Source of the DNA: Magnetaquicoccus sp039908525
GTDB taxonomy: Bacteria; Pseudomonadota; Magnetococcia; Magnetococcales; Magnetaquicoccaceae
Length of the DNA stretch: 64,000 nt
NCBI GenBank assembly: GCA_039908525.1
Contig: JAMOAY010000026.1
Coordinates: forward strand, 15,817-79,816
Direction: 5' to 3'
Shown: one piece after another, positions 18,082-27,828 of the stretch
How positions within the stretch are numbered: the stretch's first letter is position 1
How the letters are laid out: each line of letters begins with the position of its first letter
The notes under the pieces: generated by a model
What the model saw: only the letters and a program-made list of their open reading frames with translations
Database searches by the model: none
What the model was told of the DNA's origin: nothing
Position numbers and translations under genes: made by a program

Positions 18082-21000
18082 TCAGGGCGAGAAACGCTTT
18101 TGACTGTCAAGAGACTCCGCCGTCTGCTGGGCGACAAAGACCGTGAAAGGACGCCACGTGCGGCTTTTGTTGGCGCCGAACTCCTGCAACAAGGTGGGCT
18201 GTAGAGGATGCAGGCTTCCGTCCGCGCTCGCACGCACCTCTTGCACCCGGGAGACCCCCCGACCCGCCACCACCACCAACGGCCGTTTCTCTTCCGGCGA
18301 GGGGCGCGGAATCGACACCCCCTGCGGACGCAAGCCCAACATCGGCAACAAACGCGCAAAAGGCTCCACCACCGGCGCAGGCTTTGCCCGACCCGCCGCC
18401 GCCCGGGCCCGCAACCAGGAGAGCTCCACCGGCAGAGACTCCTCCGGCTTCTGCAACTCAGGGGTCCGATAACTGACCAGCAAACCCTCTGTGCCGCGAG
18501 GATCCGGTTCGGAAGGAGGCGGGGGAGGGGGCTCCACCGCCACGACCGCTGCCTCGGTCGCATCCGCAGCCAACGCGGCCGGCAGACCGGCCAGCAGATC
18601 ATGCACCCCCTGCATTCCGACCGCCAACGGGGGGGCTTTCGGGCGGGCCGTCACCACCGGCTCACCCACCTCCACGGTCACCGGGGCCGGCGAAGAGTCT
18701 GTTCCTGCCAACCCATCCCGGTTGGCCCGCAAGGCCCGCACAATCTCCTGACTGCCCGCCCATGCCTTGGCCCCCTGATCCTGAACCGTCTCCACCAGCC
18801 TCTGCAGCTGCAACGGGGTGGCCCGCCCGATCTTGGCATCCAGGGCCGCCACCGCACGGTTGACCTCGCCGGCCACCCGCTCCAGCAACTGCATCTCCTC
18901 TCCCCGCTGCCGGGCGATCACCTGGGTCAGTTCGGCCAAGGTGGGGGCCAGGCCGGTCACGCTGGCAAACAGACGCTCACCCTGCTCGTGGACGGTGTTG
19001 ACCAGGGTCGTCATGTTCAACGGGGTGGCCCGCCCGATCTTGGCATCCAGGGCCGCCACCGCACGGTTGACCTCATCGACCACCTGTTTCAGGAGACGCT
19101 GCTCCTCACGACGCTGCCGGGTGAGAATACGGGTCAGCTCCGCCAGGAGCGGTCGCAACGCGGCATGCCCCGCCGCCTCCGCCTCGGCGGCGAACGCCAG
19201 TTCCCCCCGCTCCTGCAGCGCCAGCGCCTCGGGGTCGTCCGATGTCACCGCCACCTCCGGAGCCCGCACCACCGCCATGGAATGGTGCAACTGACCGGAA
19301 AGCCGCTCCAACAGGGCCACCTCTTCCCCGTCACGGAACTGGGCGAACTGCTGCCCCATCTCCTCCAGCAACCGTGCAAAGGCCGCCTCACTGGCCAGTA
19401 CCAGCCGCTCACCCTCCCGACGCCACCCCTCCAGCAACGGTTGCAGGCTCTGCGGATCCAACCGCAACCCGCTCTCCCCGGTCGGGTGCGCAACGGCGGG
19501 CTGCCGCTCGGCCAGTGGGTGCAACACCCCCTCCAGCTGATCCAACAACCGTTGATGACTCTCCATCAACCGCTCCCCCTCCCGCTGCAGGGCCTGGGTG
19601 ATCTCTGCGGACAGCTGGCGGGTATCCTGCGGCAGACCATCGGCAAACCGCTCCCCCATGCGCTGAATGGCATGCTCCAGTTGGGCCAGCACGTTTTCCA
19701 GCAGCCGGCTCTCCTCCATCCTCCGCACATCACCGCGTTGGCCGATCTCTTCCACCAGTTGGGCCACGGCCTGCTGGTTGCTCTGGATCAACTGGCCGAT
19801 CTCCTGGCGCATGCCATCCAGGAAGGGGCCCAGACCCAGCTCCACCAGACCGGTCATGGCCCGTTCCATGCGCCGGGTGACCCCATCCAGCAGCTCCGAC
19901 CGTTCCACGGGCCGCAGTTCGGCCAGGGCCGTGGTGGCGGAAACACCGGCAAACCGCCGTGCCACCTCGCTCAGCAGAGCGGCCATGGCGGTCTCGTTGG
20001 CCTGCACCAGACGCGCCCCCTCCTGTTGGATACGGCTGAAAAGCCTCTCCCAGTCCGGCCCGCCCCCGCCCGCTGCCCCTGCCTGCTCGCCCAACGCCAG
20101 GCGCCCTGTCAGTGTCTGGGCGATGCTCGCCAGCTGCTCGACGATGCGGCCCAGCGCAGCGGACGGCCCATGGCCCTCCAGGGTGGCCGGAACCATGCCG
20201 CTCCGCTGGGTCAGCTCGGCAAACAGTCGGTCCAGGGCCTGCTCGTTGGCCTGCAACAAGCGCTCCCCTTCGCTGCGAATCGCCCGCACCAGCGGCGCCA
20301 TGTCGGGCAGGTTGTCCGCCGTCCAGACCCTGCTTTCCAGGGCTGCGGTGACGCTGTCCAACTGTTGGGTGATCCGCGCAAAACTCCCTTGAAGAGCCTC
20401 CGCGAGCCCCTGCCCGCCCGCAGAGGGGATCTGCGCCATCTCCCGCCGCAGGTGGTCGAAAAAGGGGGCCAGCCCCACCTCACCCAGACTGGCCACCGCC
20501 TGCTCCATGCGCAGGGTCACCCGCTCCAGCAACCCCTCCCGCTCGTCGGATCCCAGTTCGGCAAGGGTCGCGGTGGCGGTGGAGGCGCTGAAACGGCGTC
20601 CCACCAGCTCCACCACGTTGCGCATGGCCTCCTCGTTGGCCTGCACCAACCGCGCCCCCTCCTGACGCAGAGCCCGCAGCAGCGCCTCGCCACCGCCGTG
20701 CGGCACGCCGGATGCCAGCTTCTCCCCCAGAGCGGTGAGGGAGATCTCGATCTGCAGAGCCAAACGGTCCAGAAAATCGGAGGTGGTGTCCGGGTGGAAC
20801 GCCGGCCGCTCTCCCTGAGCATGCCGGGGCCACTCCTGGCGCAAGCACGCCAACAGCTCGCTTTGCACCGTCTGCATCCGCTCCCCCTCTTCCCGCAACG
20901 CCGCCACCAGGGGGGCCATCTCCAGCGGTCTGTTCAGGGTGGCCAGACGGTCGCCCAGTTGATCGAGTGCACCCTCCAGCCGGTTGGCCATGCCCTGAAA

Positions 21001-22413
21001 GGGGGACAAACCGGCATCGCCCAGCTGGGCCATCGCCTGCTCCATGCGGGAGGCCAGCAGGTCGATCATCCGCCCCCGTTCGTCGGGGTGCAGCGCCGCC
21101 AGGGAGGCGTCGGTCCGCAGTCCGGCCATCTGCTGGCCCACGCTCTCCAACAGTTGGCCCATGGCCGCCGCATGGGCCTGCATCAGCCGCTCCCCATCCT
21201 GCTGCGCCTGGGCCAGCAGCCTGTCCAGATCTCCGGTCGCGCTGCCGGTGCCGGCCTGGCGCGTGATTGCCTCCACCGCCTGTTCCATCCGGTGGCTCAG
21301 ATGTGCCAGCAGATCCCTCTGCTGTTCATACATCCGTTCCATGCGTGCCGTCTGCGCCGCGCGCTCCGCCTCGGCATGACCCGCCATGGGGGGCACGCCC
21401 TCCTCCAGACGCAGGGCAATCCGCGTCAACAGGTCGGTCTGCACCGCCGTGGCGGCCACCGCCTGCTCCGTCAGAGCCGCCTCCTGTGGTCCGACCAGCC
21501 GGCTTTGGAGCGTCTCCCCCAGCTCCAGCACCGTCTGCCGCAACGGCTCCAGGCTCCCTGCCAGGCGGTCAAACAGGCGTTCCACCACCCCCTCCTTGAG
21601 CAGGGGCTCCGCAGAGGTGTGGCTCCCCTGGGCTTGAAAGGTTGGCTGGGTGATCACCTGTTGCAGACGGTCGGCGATCTCCCGCAGCTGCCGGGTTTGG
21701 GCCTGGCTGGCCTGCAGCTGCGCACGACCCAGCTGCTCATCACCGCTCCACTCCAGCCGCTCCAGCCACAGCTGGCAGATCCTCGCCGTCTCCTGCTCCA
21801 GGCGGCGGCGGTGCCGTTTTTCCTGCCAGGAGAAGAGCAGGGCCAGGGCAAAACCGACGATGGAGGCGAGAAATTTGACCGAGGCCGCATTGAGCAGGCC
21901 CATCAGGGCGCTCTGGGTGGCGTGGAGATCGTCACTCCCCATGCTGCGGATGGTAAAATGGATCGCCCCCACCAGGCCGATCAGGGTCAACAACACCCCC
22001 ACCCCCAACAGCAGATTGGGGATCGTGCGGTAGTAGTAGCCGGCGACCTCGCCCCCCATCAGGGCCTCGGCATTGAAAAACTGGCCGGGTGCGCGATTGC
22101 CGTACAGGGGTTGCGGGAGGGGGCTTTTGGCCGCTGGCAGGGTGAGACTTTTGCGGAAGGCGTTCCAGACAGGGGTCAGCAGGCGATGTTTGGCCCACGG
22201 CTCCTCCACCTCCGGGAAGCGGGCGGCAAAGGCGATGGGATCCTCCGGGCTCTCTTCCAGCTGCCGCCGCATCTCCACCAACTGCCGATGCAGGGGCCGA
22301 AAAAAGTTGCCCTGCAGGGCAAACCAGTGCCCGACCCCCCATGCCAGCAGCCATCCCGCCGCGACCCAGGGTGTCCAGACATGATTCAGCAGGTGCAGAG
22401 TCCAGTCCAACAT
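18082..22413 (-). CDS. MotA/TolQ/ZorA-like membrane channel protein with giant coiled-coil tail
   Basis: The preferred start is ATG 22413 (GGAGAG four bases upstream), giving 1443 residues; an in-frame ATG at 22473 has no ribosome site. There are three membrane segments: 15-31, 131-152 (IPNLLLGVGVLLTLIGLVGA) and 176-194 (VKFLASIVGFALALLF). The last two resemble the paired core helices of MotA/TolQ/ExbB channels, with spacing as in ZorA of the Zorya defence system. The remaining 1250 residues are helical, built from repeated modules (EGARLVQANEEAM-like, then LLERVTLRMEQAV-like), with Pro-rich breaks near the end. No ZorB/MotB partner lies beside it. Role unknown; a proton-driven or mechanosensing complex is an inference. 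Confidence 0.72.
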   Translation of the reverse strand: MLDWTLHLLNHVWTPWVAAGWLLAWGVGHWFALQGNFFRPLHRQLVEMRRQLEESPEDPIAFAARFPEVEEPWAKHRLLTPVWNAFRKSLTLPAAKSPLPQPLYGNRAPGQFFNAEALMGGEVAGYYYRTIPNLLLGVGVLLTLIGLVGAIHFTIRSMGSDDLHATQSALMGLLNAASVKFLASIVGFALALLFSWQEKRHRRRLEQETARICQLWLERLEWSGDEQLGRAQLQASQAQTRQLREIADRLQQVITQPTFQAQGSHTSAEPLLKEGVVERLFDRLAGSLEPLRQTVLELGETLQSRLVGPQEAALTEQAVAATAVQTDLLTRIALRLEEGVPPMAGHAEAERAAQTARMERMYEQQRDLLAHLSHRMEQAVEAITRQAGTGSATGDLDRLLAQAQQDGERLMQAHAAAMGQLLESVGQQMAGLRTDASLAALHPDERGRMIDLLASRMEQAMAQLGDAGLSPFQGMANRLEGALDQLGDRLATLNRPLEMAPLVAALREEGERMQTVQSELLACLRQEWPRHAQGERPAFHPDTTSDFLDRLALQIEISLTALGEKLASGVPHGGGEALLRALRQEGARLVQANEEAMRNVVELVGRRFSASTATATLAELGSDEREGLLERVTLRMEQAVASLGEVGLAPFFDHLRREMAQIPSAGGQGLAEALQGSFARITQQLDSVTAALESRVWTADNLPDMAPLVRAIRSEGERLLQANEQALDRLFAELTQRSGMVPATLEGHGPSAALGRIVEQLASIAQTLTGRLALGEQAGAAGGGGPDWERLFSRIQQEGARLVQANETAMAALLSEVARRFAGVSATTALAELRPVERSELLDGVTRRMERAMTGLVELGLGPFLDGMRQEIGQLIQSNQQAVAQLVEEIGQRGDVRRMEESRLLENVLAQLEHAIQRMGERFADGLPQDTRQLSAEITQALQREGERLMESHQRLLDQLEGVLHPLAERQPAVAHPTGESGLRLDPQSLQPLLEGWRREGERLVLASEAAFARLLEEMGQQFAQFRDGEEVALLERLSGQLHHSMAVVRAPEVAVTSDDPEALALQERGELAFAAEAEAAGHAALRPLLAELTRILTRQRREEQRLLKQVVDEVNRAVAALDAKIGRATPLNMTTLVNTVHEQGERLFASVTGLAPTLAELTQVIARQRGEEMQLLERVAGEVNRAVAALDAKIGRATPLQLQRLVETVQDQGAKAWAGSQEIVRALRANRDGLAGTDSSPAPVTVEVGEPVVTARPKAPPLAVGMQGVHDLLAGLPAALAADATEAAVVAVEPPPPPPSEPDPRGTEGLLVSYRTPELQKPEESLPVELSWLRARAAAGRAKPAPVVEPFARLLPMLGLRPQGVSIPRPSPEEKRPLVVVAGRGVSRVQEVRASADGSLHPLQPTLLQEFGANKSRTWRPFTVFVAQQTAESLDSQKRFSP
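18814..19073 (-). repeat. Tandem duplication inside the ZorA-like tail (207-nt period)
   Basis: A segment of about 52 bases recurs almost unchanged at 18814-18866 and 19021-19073, 207 bases (69 codons) apart. Both copies encode EVNRAVAALDAKIGRATPL. The surrounding codons are also related (RRxExxLLxxV), so one whole 69-residue module has been duplicated recently. Confidence 0.8.
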
Positions 22414-22587
22414 GCGGCTCTCCGTCAAAATTTCAAACACAAAACGCAGGACGGTGTCACCATTCTTGACCATGCCGTCTGTTCAATGGTCTAAAATGGC
22501 TCCACGATAGTAAAAAAAGACAAACTACCCAAGGCGTCATGCAAGAGTTGTGCTAAAATTATCGGCAGTATCAGGATCTCCGGCTGT

Positions 22588-23025
22588 TCAACTCCGGTTG
22601 GCCAGCAGCCTGGCGCCAATCAAACCCGCAAACGCCTTGGTCACCCGCCACAGGTTGACCATCAACGATTGCATCGTCTCAATATCCAACAGTAACAATG
22701 TTGTGGGCGTTTCGGCCACCACATCGGCCCGGGAGGGTTGACAGGATACCAGCGACATTTCACCCACCACCTCCCCCTTTCCTATGGGAAAATGGATCCG
22801 CTTGCCATCCGGCAGCACCACATCCGCCCGCACCCGTCCCTCATAGACGATGAACAGATGCGCCACCTGTGAACCGCGGCGGATGATGATCTGCCCCGGT
22901 TCACAGGTGGCAATGCTGATGAGTGGTACGACGAAGGTATCCAGATCCTCCAACGGGATCTCCTTCACCCCCTCCACGGTGCCCAAAAACTGGATCAACT
23001 CCTCGGCACTGATCAACTGTTCCAT
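22588..23025 (-). CDS. Cyclic-nucleotide-binding (CNB/cNMP) domain protein
   Basis: A 145-residue protein that is a single CNB domain: CEPGQIIIRRGSQVAHLFIV, then YEGRVRADV, GKGEVVGEMSLV and PSRADVVAETPTTLLLLD. The phosphate-binding cassette normally reads GE(I/L)(A/S)L..xxxR(T/S)A; here GEMSLVSCQPSRADV keeps Gly-Glu and Arg, so nucleotide binding is plausible. There is no DNA-binding helix-turn-helix, so it is a sensor subunit rather than a CRP-type regulator. Its start lies 13 bases inside the end of the 1596-residue gene, a strong sign of coupled translation. A 174-base gap separates it from the ZorA-like gene. Confidence 0.85.
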   Translation of the reverse strand: MEQLISAEELIQFLGTVEGVKEIPLEDLDTFVVPLISIATCEPGQIIIRRGSQVAHLFIVYEGRVRADVVLPDGKRIHFPIGKGEVVGEMSLVSCQPSRADVVAETPTTLLLLDIETMQSLMVNLWRVTKAFAGLIGARLLANRS

Positions 23026-26000
23026 CGGATCTCCTCCCCATGGGTCGGCGATGGTGGCTCCGGGACAGAAGCCTTTGCCTGCAACAACGCCACCGTGTCT
23101 TCTCCGTCCGACACCGCAGGCGTCATGTGGAGGATGCCCGCCCCTTCCGGTCGCTCCTGCAACACCTCGGTGCGAATGGCGGTCAGGAACAGGGTCTCAT
23201 AACCGGCCTCCAGCAGCACCACCAGCAGGGTGCCACTGGTGCGAAACAGCTTGCCGAAAAACAGCCGCCGCTGCGGGTCCGACAGCACCCGGAAACGCAC
23301 CGCCATCCCGTCGCGGATCCCCGCCGGGACGCGCTCCACCTCCAGACAGAAGCCCCGCGCATTGACATCCCGGGTGGCGCCGACCACAGCCTCCGCCTCT
23401 CCCCACAACACCTCGATCCTGCTCTGCACGGCAACCCGCTCTTCCACCCGCCGACTGGAATCCTCCACCATCCGTTGTGACGGGGATTGCTCCTCCCCCG
23501 CCCGGCGCTGGGCGGCCCTTTTTTTCAAATGGCGGGTCACCGCCACCTTGGAACGACGATCCACATGCGGGGGCAGGGAGATCTGATCCAGGTGAGCGTA
23601 CAACTGCTCCAGAGCCTCTTCCGCCTGCTGCCGCAAGGCCTCCAGGGTGGAGAGCAGGGCGGGACTCCCCTCCAGGTGTCCCTCATGCCACTGATGCAGC
23701 CCCTCCAGGGTCACCTGAACCCCCTCCACCGCCAGCCAGTTTTTGTCCACCGCCGGTTGCAGACCCTGGATGACGTGCAGCAGATCCGGTGGCGGGACGG
23801 GTTTTTTCAGCAGATCCCACTCCCAAAGACTCATCTCCAGCAACACCTGCCGGGCCCGATCACACAGCGCCCGAATCTGCCGGGCCACCTGCTCCACCGG
23901 CCCGCCGTCGTTCTCCAGGCTCTCCGTCTCCGCAGAGGGGAGAGGCGCCGACGCATCTTCTTCCTCTCGGGGAGTTGGCGGTTCCGGGAGAGTCTCTTCC
24001 GTTCCTCCGGTGTCCGGCGCCGCCGTCGAGGGCGGCGGAGCGCCATCGTTTGCGACGGCGGCGGTCGGGGTCGGCGCGGGGGTGGCCCCGGTTTCCGTGG
24101 GTGCAGGGGTGGCCCCGATCTCCGAGGGGGTCGGCGCAGGGGTGGCTTCACCCTCCGGGTCGGTCGGGGGCGGCTGGGTGGTGCCGGGAGGGGAGTCTGC
24201 CACCCGCTGCTGCAACGCCGCAGGACGCAAACGGGGCTGCAACTCCGCCAGGGCAGCCGTCAACCCCACCGCATCGCGCCTGTCCTCCAGAAAATCCAGC
24301 GCATTTTTCAGAAAATAACGCAGCAGAATCGCCTGCTTTTCCACCTCCCGCGCCAGATCCAGCCCTTGACTGCCCAGCAGACAGCTGCCCATGTCCAGGG
24401 TGTTGATCCGCGTTCGCAGGGCCTCCACCTGCAGGGAAACGGTGCGGAAGAAGAGCCGGTTCTCTTCCAGAAAATCAAACTTTTTCTGGTGGATGATCCG
24501 TTCGGCGACCGGATAGGTCTGACACGCCTCATCCCTGGCCACGATGCTCCCCACCAGGGCCACGGAGCTGTCGAGCAGTTGCAACACGTTGGTGCCGATC
24601 CTGTCCACCAGAGTGAGCGAATACAGGGCGGCATCCAGCTGTTTGTGCACCTCTGCCATGCGCAGCTCCAGCTGTTTGACATAGACGATCAGATCGAACG
24701 CCTGTCCGATGGCGCTGTTGCGGCGGATCAGGTGGATGATCGCCCCCAGACCCGCACTGCCCACGCCCGGTTCCAGGGCCATCGGCTGCACGGAGGGATC
24801 CCACAACTCCAGCAGACACTGCTCGATGATCGAAAAATCCTCCCGCATCTTGCGCAGACCCAGCGCCTCTTCAACCCGGTCCCGGCTCTGCAATCGGCTG
24901 AGTGCGGTGTTGATCGGGCTCAGATACTCCCGGCGAATGCGGGTCAGGGTAAAAATGAGGGTGTCCTGCCCGCTCACCAGATCCCGGATCAGTTTGTAGG
25001 CCCGCGCCAGACGGAACTCCAGCGTGTCGATCCGCTGATCCATGGCCGATTCCGGCGTATCCTGGCGGAGAAAGATGCCGGCAATCTCGTCGATGCCCGA
25101 CTGGGCCACGATGGTTTGCACCATCGGCTCATCGATCGGGATACCCTGGAACTGGGAGAGCCCCAGCAGTTCCAACAGCCCCTGCTCCATGTTGCGATAC
25201 TCCGCCTCCAGCTCCTGGATCCGGAAGGCGGTGACCAGCATGCCGCCGTTGGGGATCTTGGCCAGGGTCTCCGCCATGGGCAACAACAGGTTTTTCTGGA
25301 TGCCGTACAGGCGACCCCGCACAAAACGGTGCAAGGCCGGCACGAAATCCGCCAACTGGCTGATATGGCTGCGGGACTGGTAACGCGACAAGGCCAGGGC
25401 GCGCACCTGGTTGATGCGGGTCAGCGGAAAGGAGGGTGGCGGCGGGAGGAGGGGCTTCCCGAACAGGGTGTACAGCCAACCCGGCGGATCGTCGGCGACG
25501 GCCTCCGGTCCATGGCGCGACAGGGCCAGTTCGAACGCCCGCTCATCCTGCTTCATCCGGGTGTGGATCTTCTCGAACAGGGTGTCGAAATGGTCCACAC
25601 CGATGCGGATCGGATCCAGAAGTCCCGGAAACAGCCTGTTCAGGGCCTGCGGGGCCAGAATCTTCGCCTCCCGCAGACAGCGGAGCAGTGCGGTCTGCCG
25701 GGCGTTGTACCCCTCGACATGCTCGATCCTGGACTCCGAAAAGAGTCCGAGAAACCAGAAGCGGCCCCTCTCCCACCACGCCCGGCTGGCCGGATCCTTG
25801 CTCCTTGGCTCCACCTCCTCCAGAAAATGGTTGTAGATGTGGTGAAAGAGGTGGTACTTGGGGGTGGGCAGCCTGGGCAGCAGGGCCAGGACATCGGCAC
25901 GGACCAGGAAACGGTGCAGGTGACGGAGATGGTTCTCCTCCCACGCCCGCAGCCGCGAGACATTCTCCTCCAGGAAATGGCGGTCCCGCCGTCCCCAGCG

Positions 26001-27803
26001 GGCCACCATGGCCGTGTAGAGGATGGGGTCGGAAAGATCCATGAAGACAGCCAGAAAGAGGATGAAAAAGAGAAAAGCCCCTCCCGGAAGCAACCCATAC
26101 CGCTCCAGAAGAAGCTCTTTCAGCTCGACCAGATTGCGTCGTTTGGCCAGCGGGATGCCCCCCTGTTTCAATTGTTCGATGGCCTCCAGCCGGGGAATGT
26201 CGAGGGGGATGGCAATGGTGTAGCTGTTGTTGACCGGGGTGCCGACCTTGTCCACCTCGCGCAGCAGGGCGATATGGCCCTCGGTCAGTTGCCGGATGGC
26301 CTGGGCCGCCCGGGCGAAGGCGTTCTTGTTCTCCTCCAGATGGGCCACGATCTCCTGCACACCGGCATTGATGTGATAGGACTCCAGGTTGAACAGTGTG
26401 GTCAACCCGGCCAGGGAGTAGCGCTGGAGGGTCATGCGACCGGAGAGGGCGGCCATCCCGTTCTGTACCGCCGCCTCGCTGTGGCGGAAGGCGACCTCAT
26501 GGTCGTTGAGGATGGCCCGGATCTTTGCCTCCAGGGAGGGGGTCAGATCCAGTCCGGACCGTTTCAGCATGGTATCGATCTGACTGGTCAGGGGCGTGCT
26601 CTTGTAGAGCCTGGCCACATCGTTCTGCACGGGCTGGTAGCCCCCCTCGATGATGAACCGTTTGGCCCAGTAGCGCGGCCCGGCGCTGGCCACCCCGCTG
26701 GAGGCCGCGCCCGCCCGTTCATCCTCCGGCACCTTCCTGAACTGCGCGATGGCATCGGCCGCCTTTTTGTGCAAGGCTGCGCGCAGATCCCGCAGCGAAC
26801 CCGGCTGGTCGGGGTTCAGCCGATGGGCATCCCCCAGGGCGCTGTTGACCTGCTGCTCGATGCGCAGCCACTGGTGGGCCAGATCTCCGGTTTTGGTGGT
26901 CAGCAGGACGATGCCGTCGTAGTTGGTCCAGATGGAGATCAGGGTCAGAAAGGTGGCGAGGGTCACCCAGCGGGGATGGCGTCGCCATGCGTGGAAGAGA
27001 CCTTGCCACACCTTGCCGACCTCCGCCACCCCCCGGAACAGATGGCTTTTGAAATCCAGGATGACCGAAGAGAGGGCAAAACCGATGACCACGGCAAAGG
27101 TGGTGCGGGCCGATTCGTGGGCACTGCCCGCCAGCCCGTCGCCAAACAGGGCGACAAAGGAGGGCAGCTGCACCAGATCGATCACCCCCTTGGCGGTGGT
27201 CACGGTGGAGCCGGCAAACAGCAGCAGACCGATCAGCCACTTGCCCAGGGAGCCGACCTTGCCCAGGCTCTCCCACCCCTTCTGCCTCAGGCTGGTGACG
27301 GCGCTGTCGCTGCTCCAGATATGCCGATAGGAGCGGGAGACGGTGATGGGGCGCGGCGGGTTGCCGGCGGCCTCCTGCTGGGTGGCCATGAAACCGTTTT
27401 TCAGGGCGGTCAGATGGATGCGGTAAAAAAGAGCGGCCAGTTCGTAGAAAGGGTTCTCCTCCAGCATCGCCTCTTTGCCCCGTTGCAGACCCAGGCGGAA
27501 CTCCTGCAGCTGCCGGGTGGTCTCCCGGTCGCCGGAACGGCCTCCCGGCGACCCCTGCTCCTCCTCCCACAGGGCCGCACGCAGCCGGTCCACCGACCGC
27601 TGCGCCGCCGCCACCTCTGCCGGGTCGGCATGGCTGGCCAGATCCTTTTTGCCACCCCGCTCATCCTGGCTGCCATGGCCCACCGCAGGAAACAGGCTCA
27701 AAGGTGTTCCCACCGGCAGGTCGGCGCCAAAACAGCGTTCCACCAGCGAACCATAGCGGATGAACAGCGGGTTGTCGCGCCGGATGGTGGAGGGCTCGGT
27801 CAC
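23013..27803 (-). CDS. Large membrane protein with C-terminal PilZ domain
   Basis: A 1596-residue protein that I do not recognise as a whole. Predicted membrane segments are at about 186-208, 233-250, 278-302 and 571-597 (GGAFLFFILFLAVFMDL). Between and after them are long helical stretches, then a Pro/Thr/Ala linker at about 1190-1300. The C-terminus is PilZ-like: RVEER at 1452-1456 fits RxxxR, and DVNARG at 1479-1484 fits (D/N)xSxxG with Asn for Ser, followed by a beta-barrel pattern. PilZ domains bind cyclic di-GMP. The gene starts 25 bases after the FHA gene and overlaps the CNB gene. It looks like the membrane hub of this four-gene set. Confidence 0.75.
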   Translation of the reverse strand: MTEPSTIRRDNPLFIRYGSLVERCFGADLPVGTPLSLFPAVGHGSQDERGGKKDLASHADPAEVAAAQRSVDRLRAALWEEEQGSPGGRSGDRETTRQLQEFRLGLQRGKEAMLEENPFYELAALFYRIHLTALKNGFMATQQEAAGNPPRPITVSRSYRHIWSSDSAVTSLRQKGWESLGKVGSLGKWLIGLLLFAGSTVTTAKGVIDLVQLPSFVALFGDGLAGSAHESARTTFAVVIGFALSSVILDFKSHLFRGVAEVGKVWQGLFHAWRRHPRWVTLATFLTLISIWTNYDGIVLLTTKTGDLAHQWLRIEQQVNSALGDAHRLNPDQPGSLRDLRAALHKKAADAIAQFRKVPEDERAGAASSGVASAGPRYWAKRFIIEGGYQPVQNDVARLYKSTPLTSQIDTMLKRSGLDLTPSLEAKIRAILNDHEVAFRHSEAAVQNGMAALSGRMTLQRYSLAGLTTLFNLESYHINAGVQEIVAHLEENKNAFARAAQAIRQLTEGHIALLREVDKVGTPVNNSYTIAIPLDIPRLEAIEQLKQGGIPLAKRRNLVELKELLLERYGLLPGGAFLFFILFLAVFMDLSDPILYTAMVARWGRRDRHFLEENVSRLRAWEENHLRHLHRFLVRADVLALLPRLPTPKYHLFHHIYNHFLEEVEPRSKDPASRAWWERGRFWFLGLFSESRIEHVEGYNARQTALLRCLREAKILAPQALNRLFPGLLDPIRIGVDHFDTLFEKIHTRMKQDERAFELALSRHGPEAVADDPPGWLYTLFGKPLLPPPPSFPLTRINQVRALALSRYQSRSHISQLADFVPALHRFVRGRLYGIQKNLLLPMAETLAKIPNGGMLVTAFRIQELEAEYRNMEQGLLELLGLSQFQGIPIDEPMVQTIVAQSGIDEIAGIFLRQDTPESAMDQRIDTLEFRLARAYKLIRDLVSGQDTLIFTLTRIRREYLSPINTALSRLQSRDRVEEALGLRKMREDFSIIEQCLLELWDPSVQPMALEPGVGSAGLGAIIHLIRRNSAIGQAFDLIVYVKQLELRMAEVHKQLDAALYSLTLVDRIGTNVLQLLDSSVALVGSIVARDEACQTYPVAERIIHQKKFDFLEENRLFFRTVSLQVEALRTRINTLDMGSCLLGSQGLDLAREVEKQAILLRYFLKNALDFLEDRRDAVGLTAALAELQPRLRPAALQQRVADSPPGTTQPPPTDPEGEATPAPTPSEIGATPAPTETGATPAPTPTAAVANDGAPPPSTAAPDTGGTEETLPEPPTPREEEDASAPLPSAETESLENDGGPVEQVARQIRALCDRARQVLLEMSLWEWDLLKKPVPPPDLLHVIQGLQPAVDKNWLAVEGVQVTLEGLHQWHEGHLEGSPALLSTLEALRQQAEEALEQLYAHLDQISLPPHVDRRSKVAVTRHLKKRAAQRRAGEEQSPSQRMVEDSSRRVEERVAVQSRIEVLWGEAEAVVGATRDVNARGFCLEVERVPAGIRDGMAVRFRVLSDPQRRLFFGKLFRTSGTLLVVLLEAGYETLFLTAIRTEVLQERPEGAGILHMTPAVSDGEDTVALLQAKASVPEPPSPTHGEEIRWNS

Positions 27804-27828
27804 CGGAGTGGTCTCTCAACGGGATGTT

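Noticed and set aside
18082..22413. A complete Zorya defence system
   Set aside because: No ZorB, ZorC, ZorD or ZorE type gene is present beside the ZorA-like gene, so only a partial resemblance can be claimed.
18208..22494. Plus-strand open frame of 1428 codons
   Set aside because: It lies entirely antisense to the ZorA-like gene; the translation is His/Arg/Gln-rich without domains and reflects GC-biased codons of the real gene.
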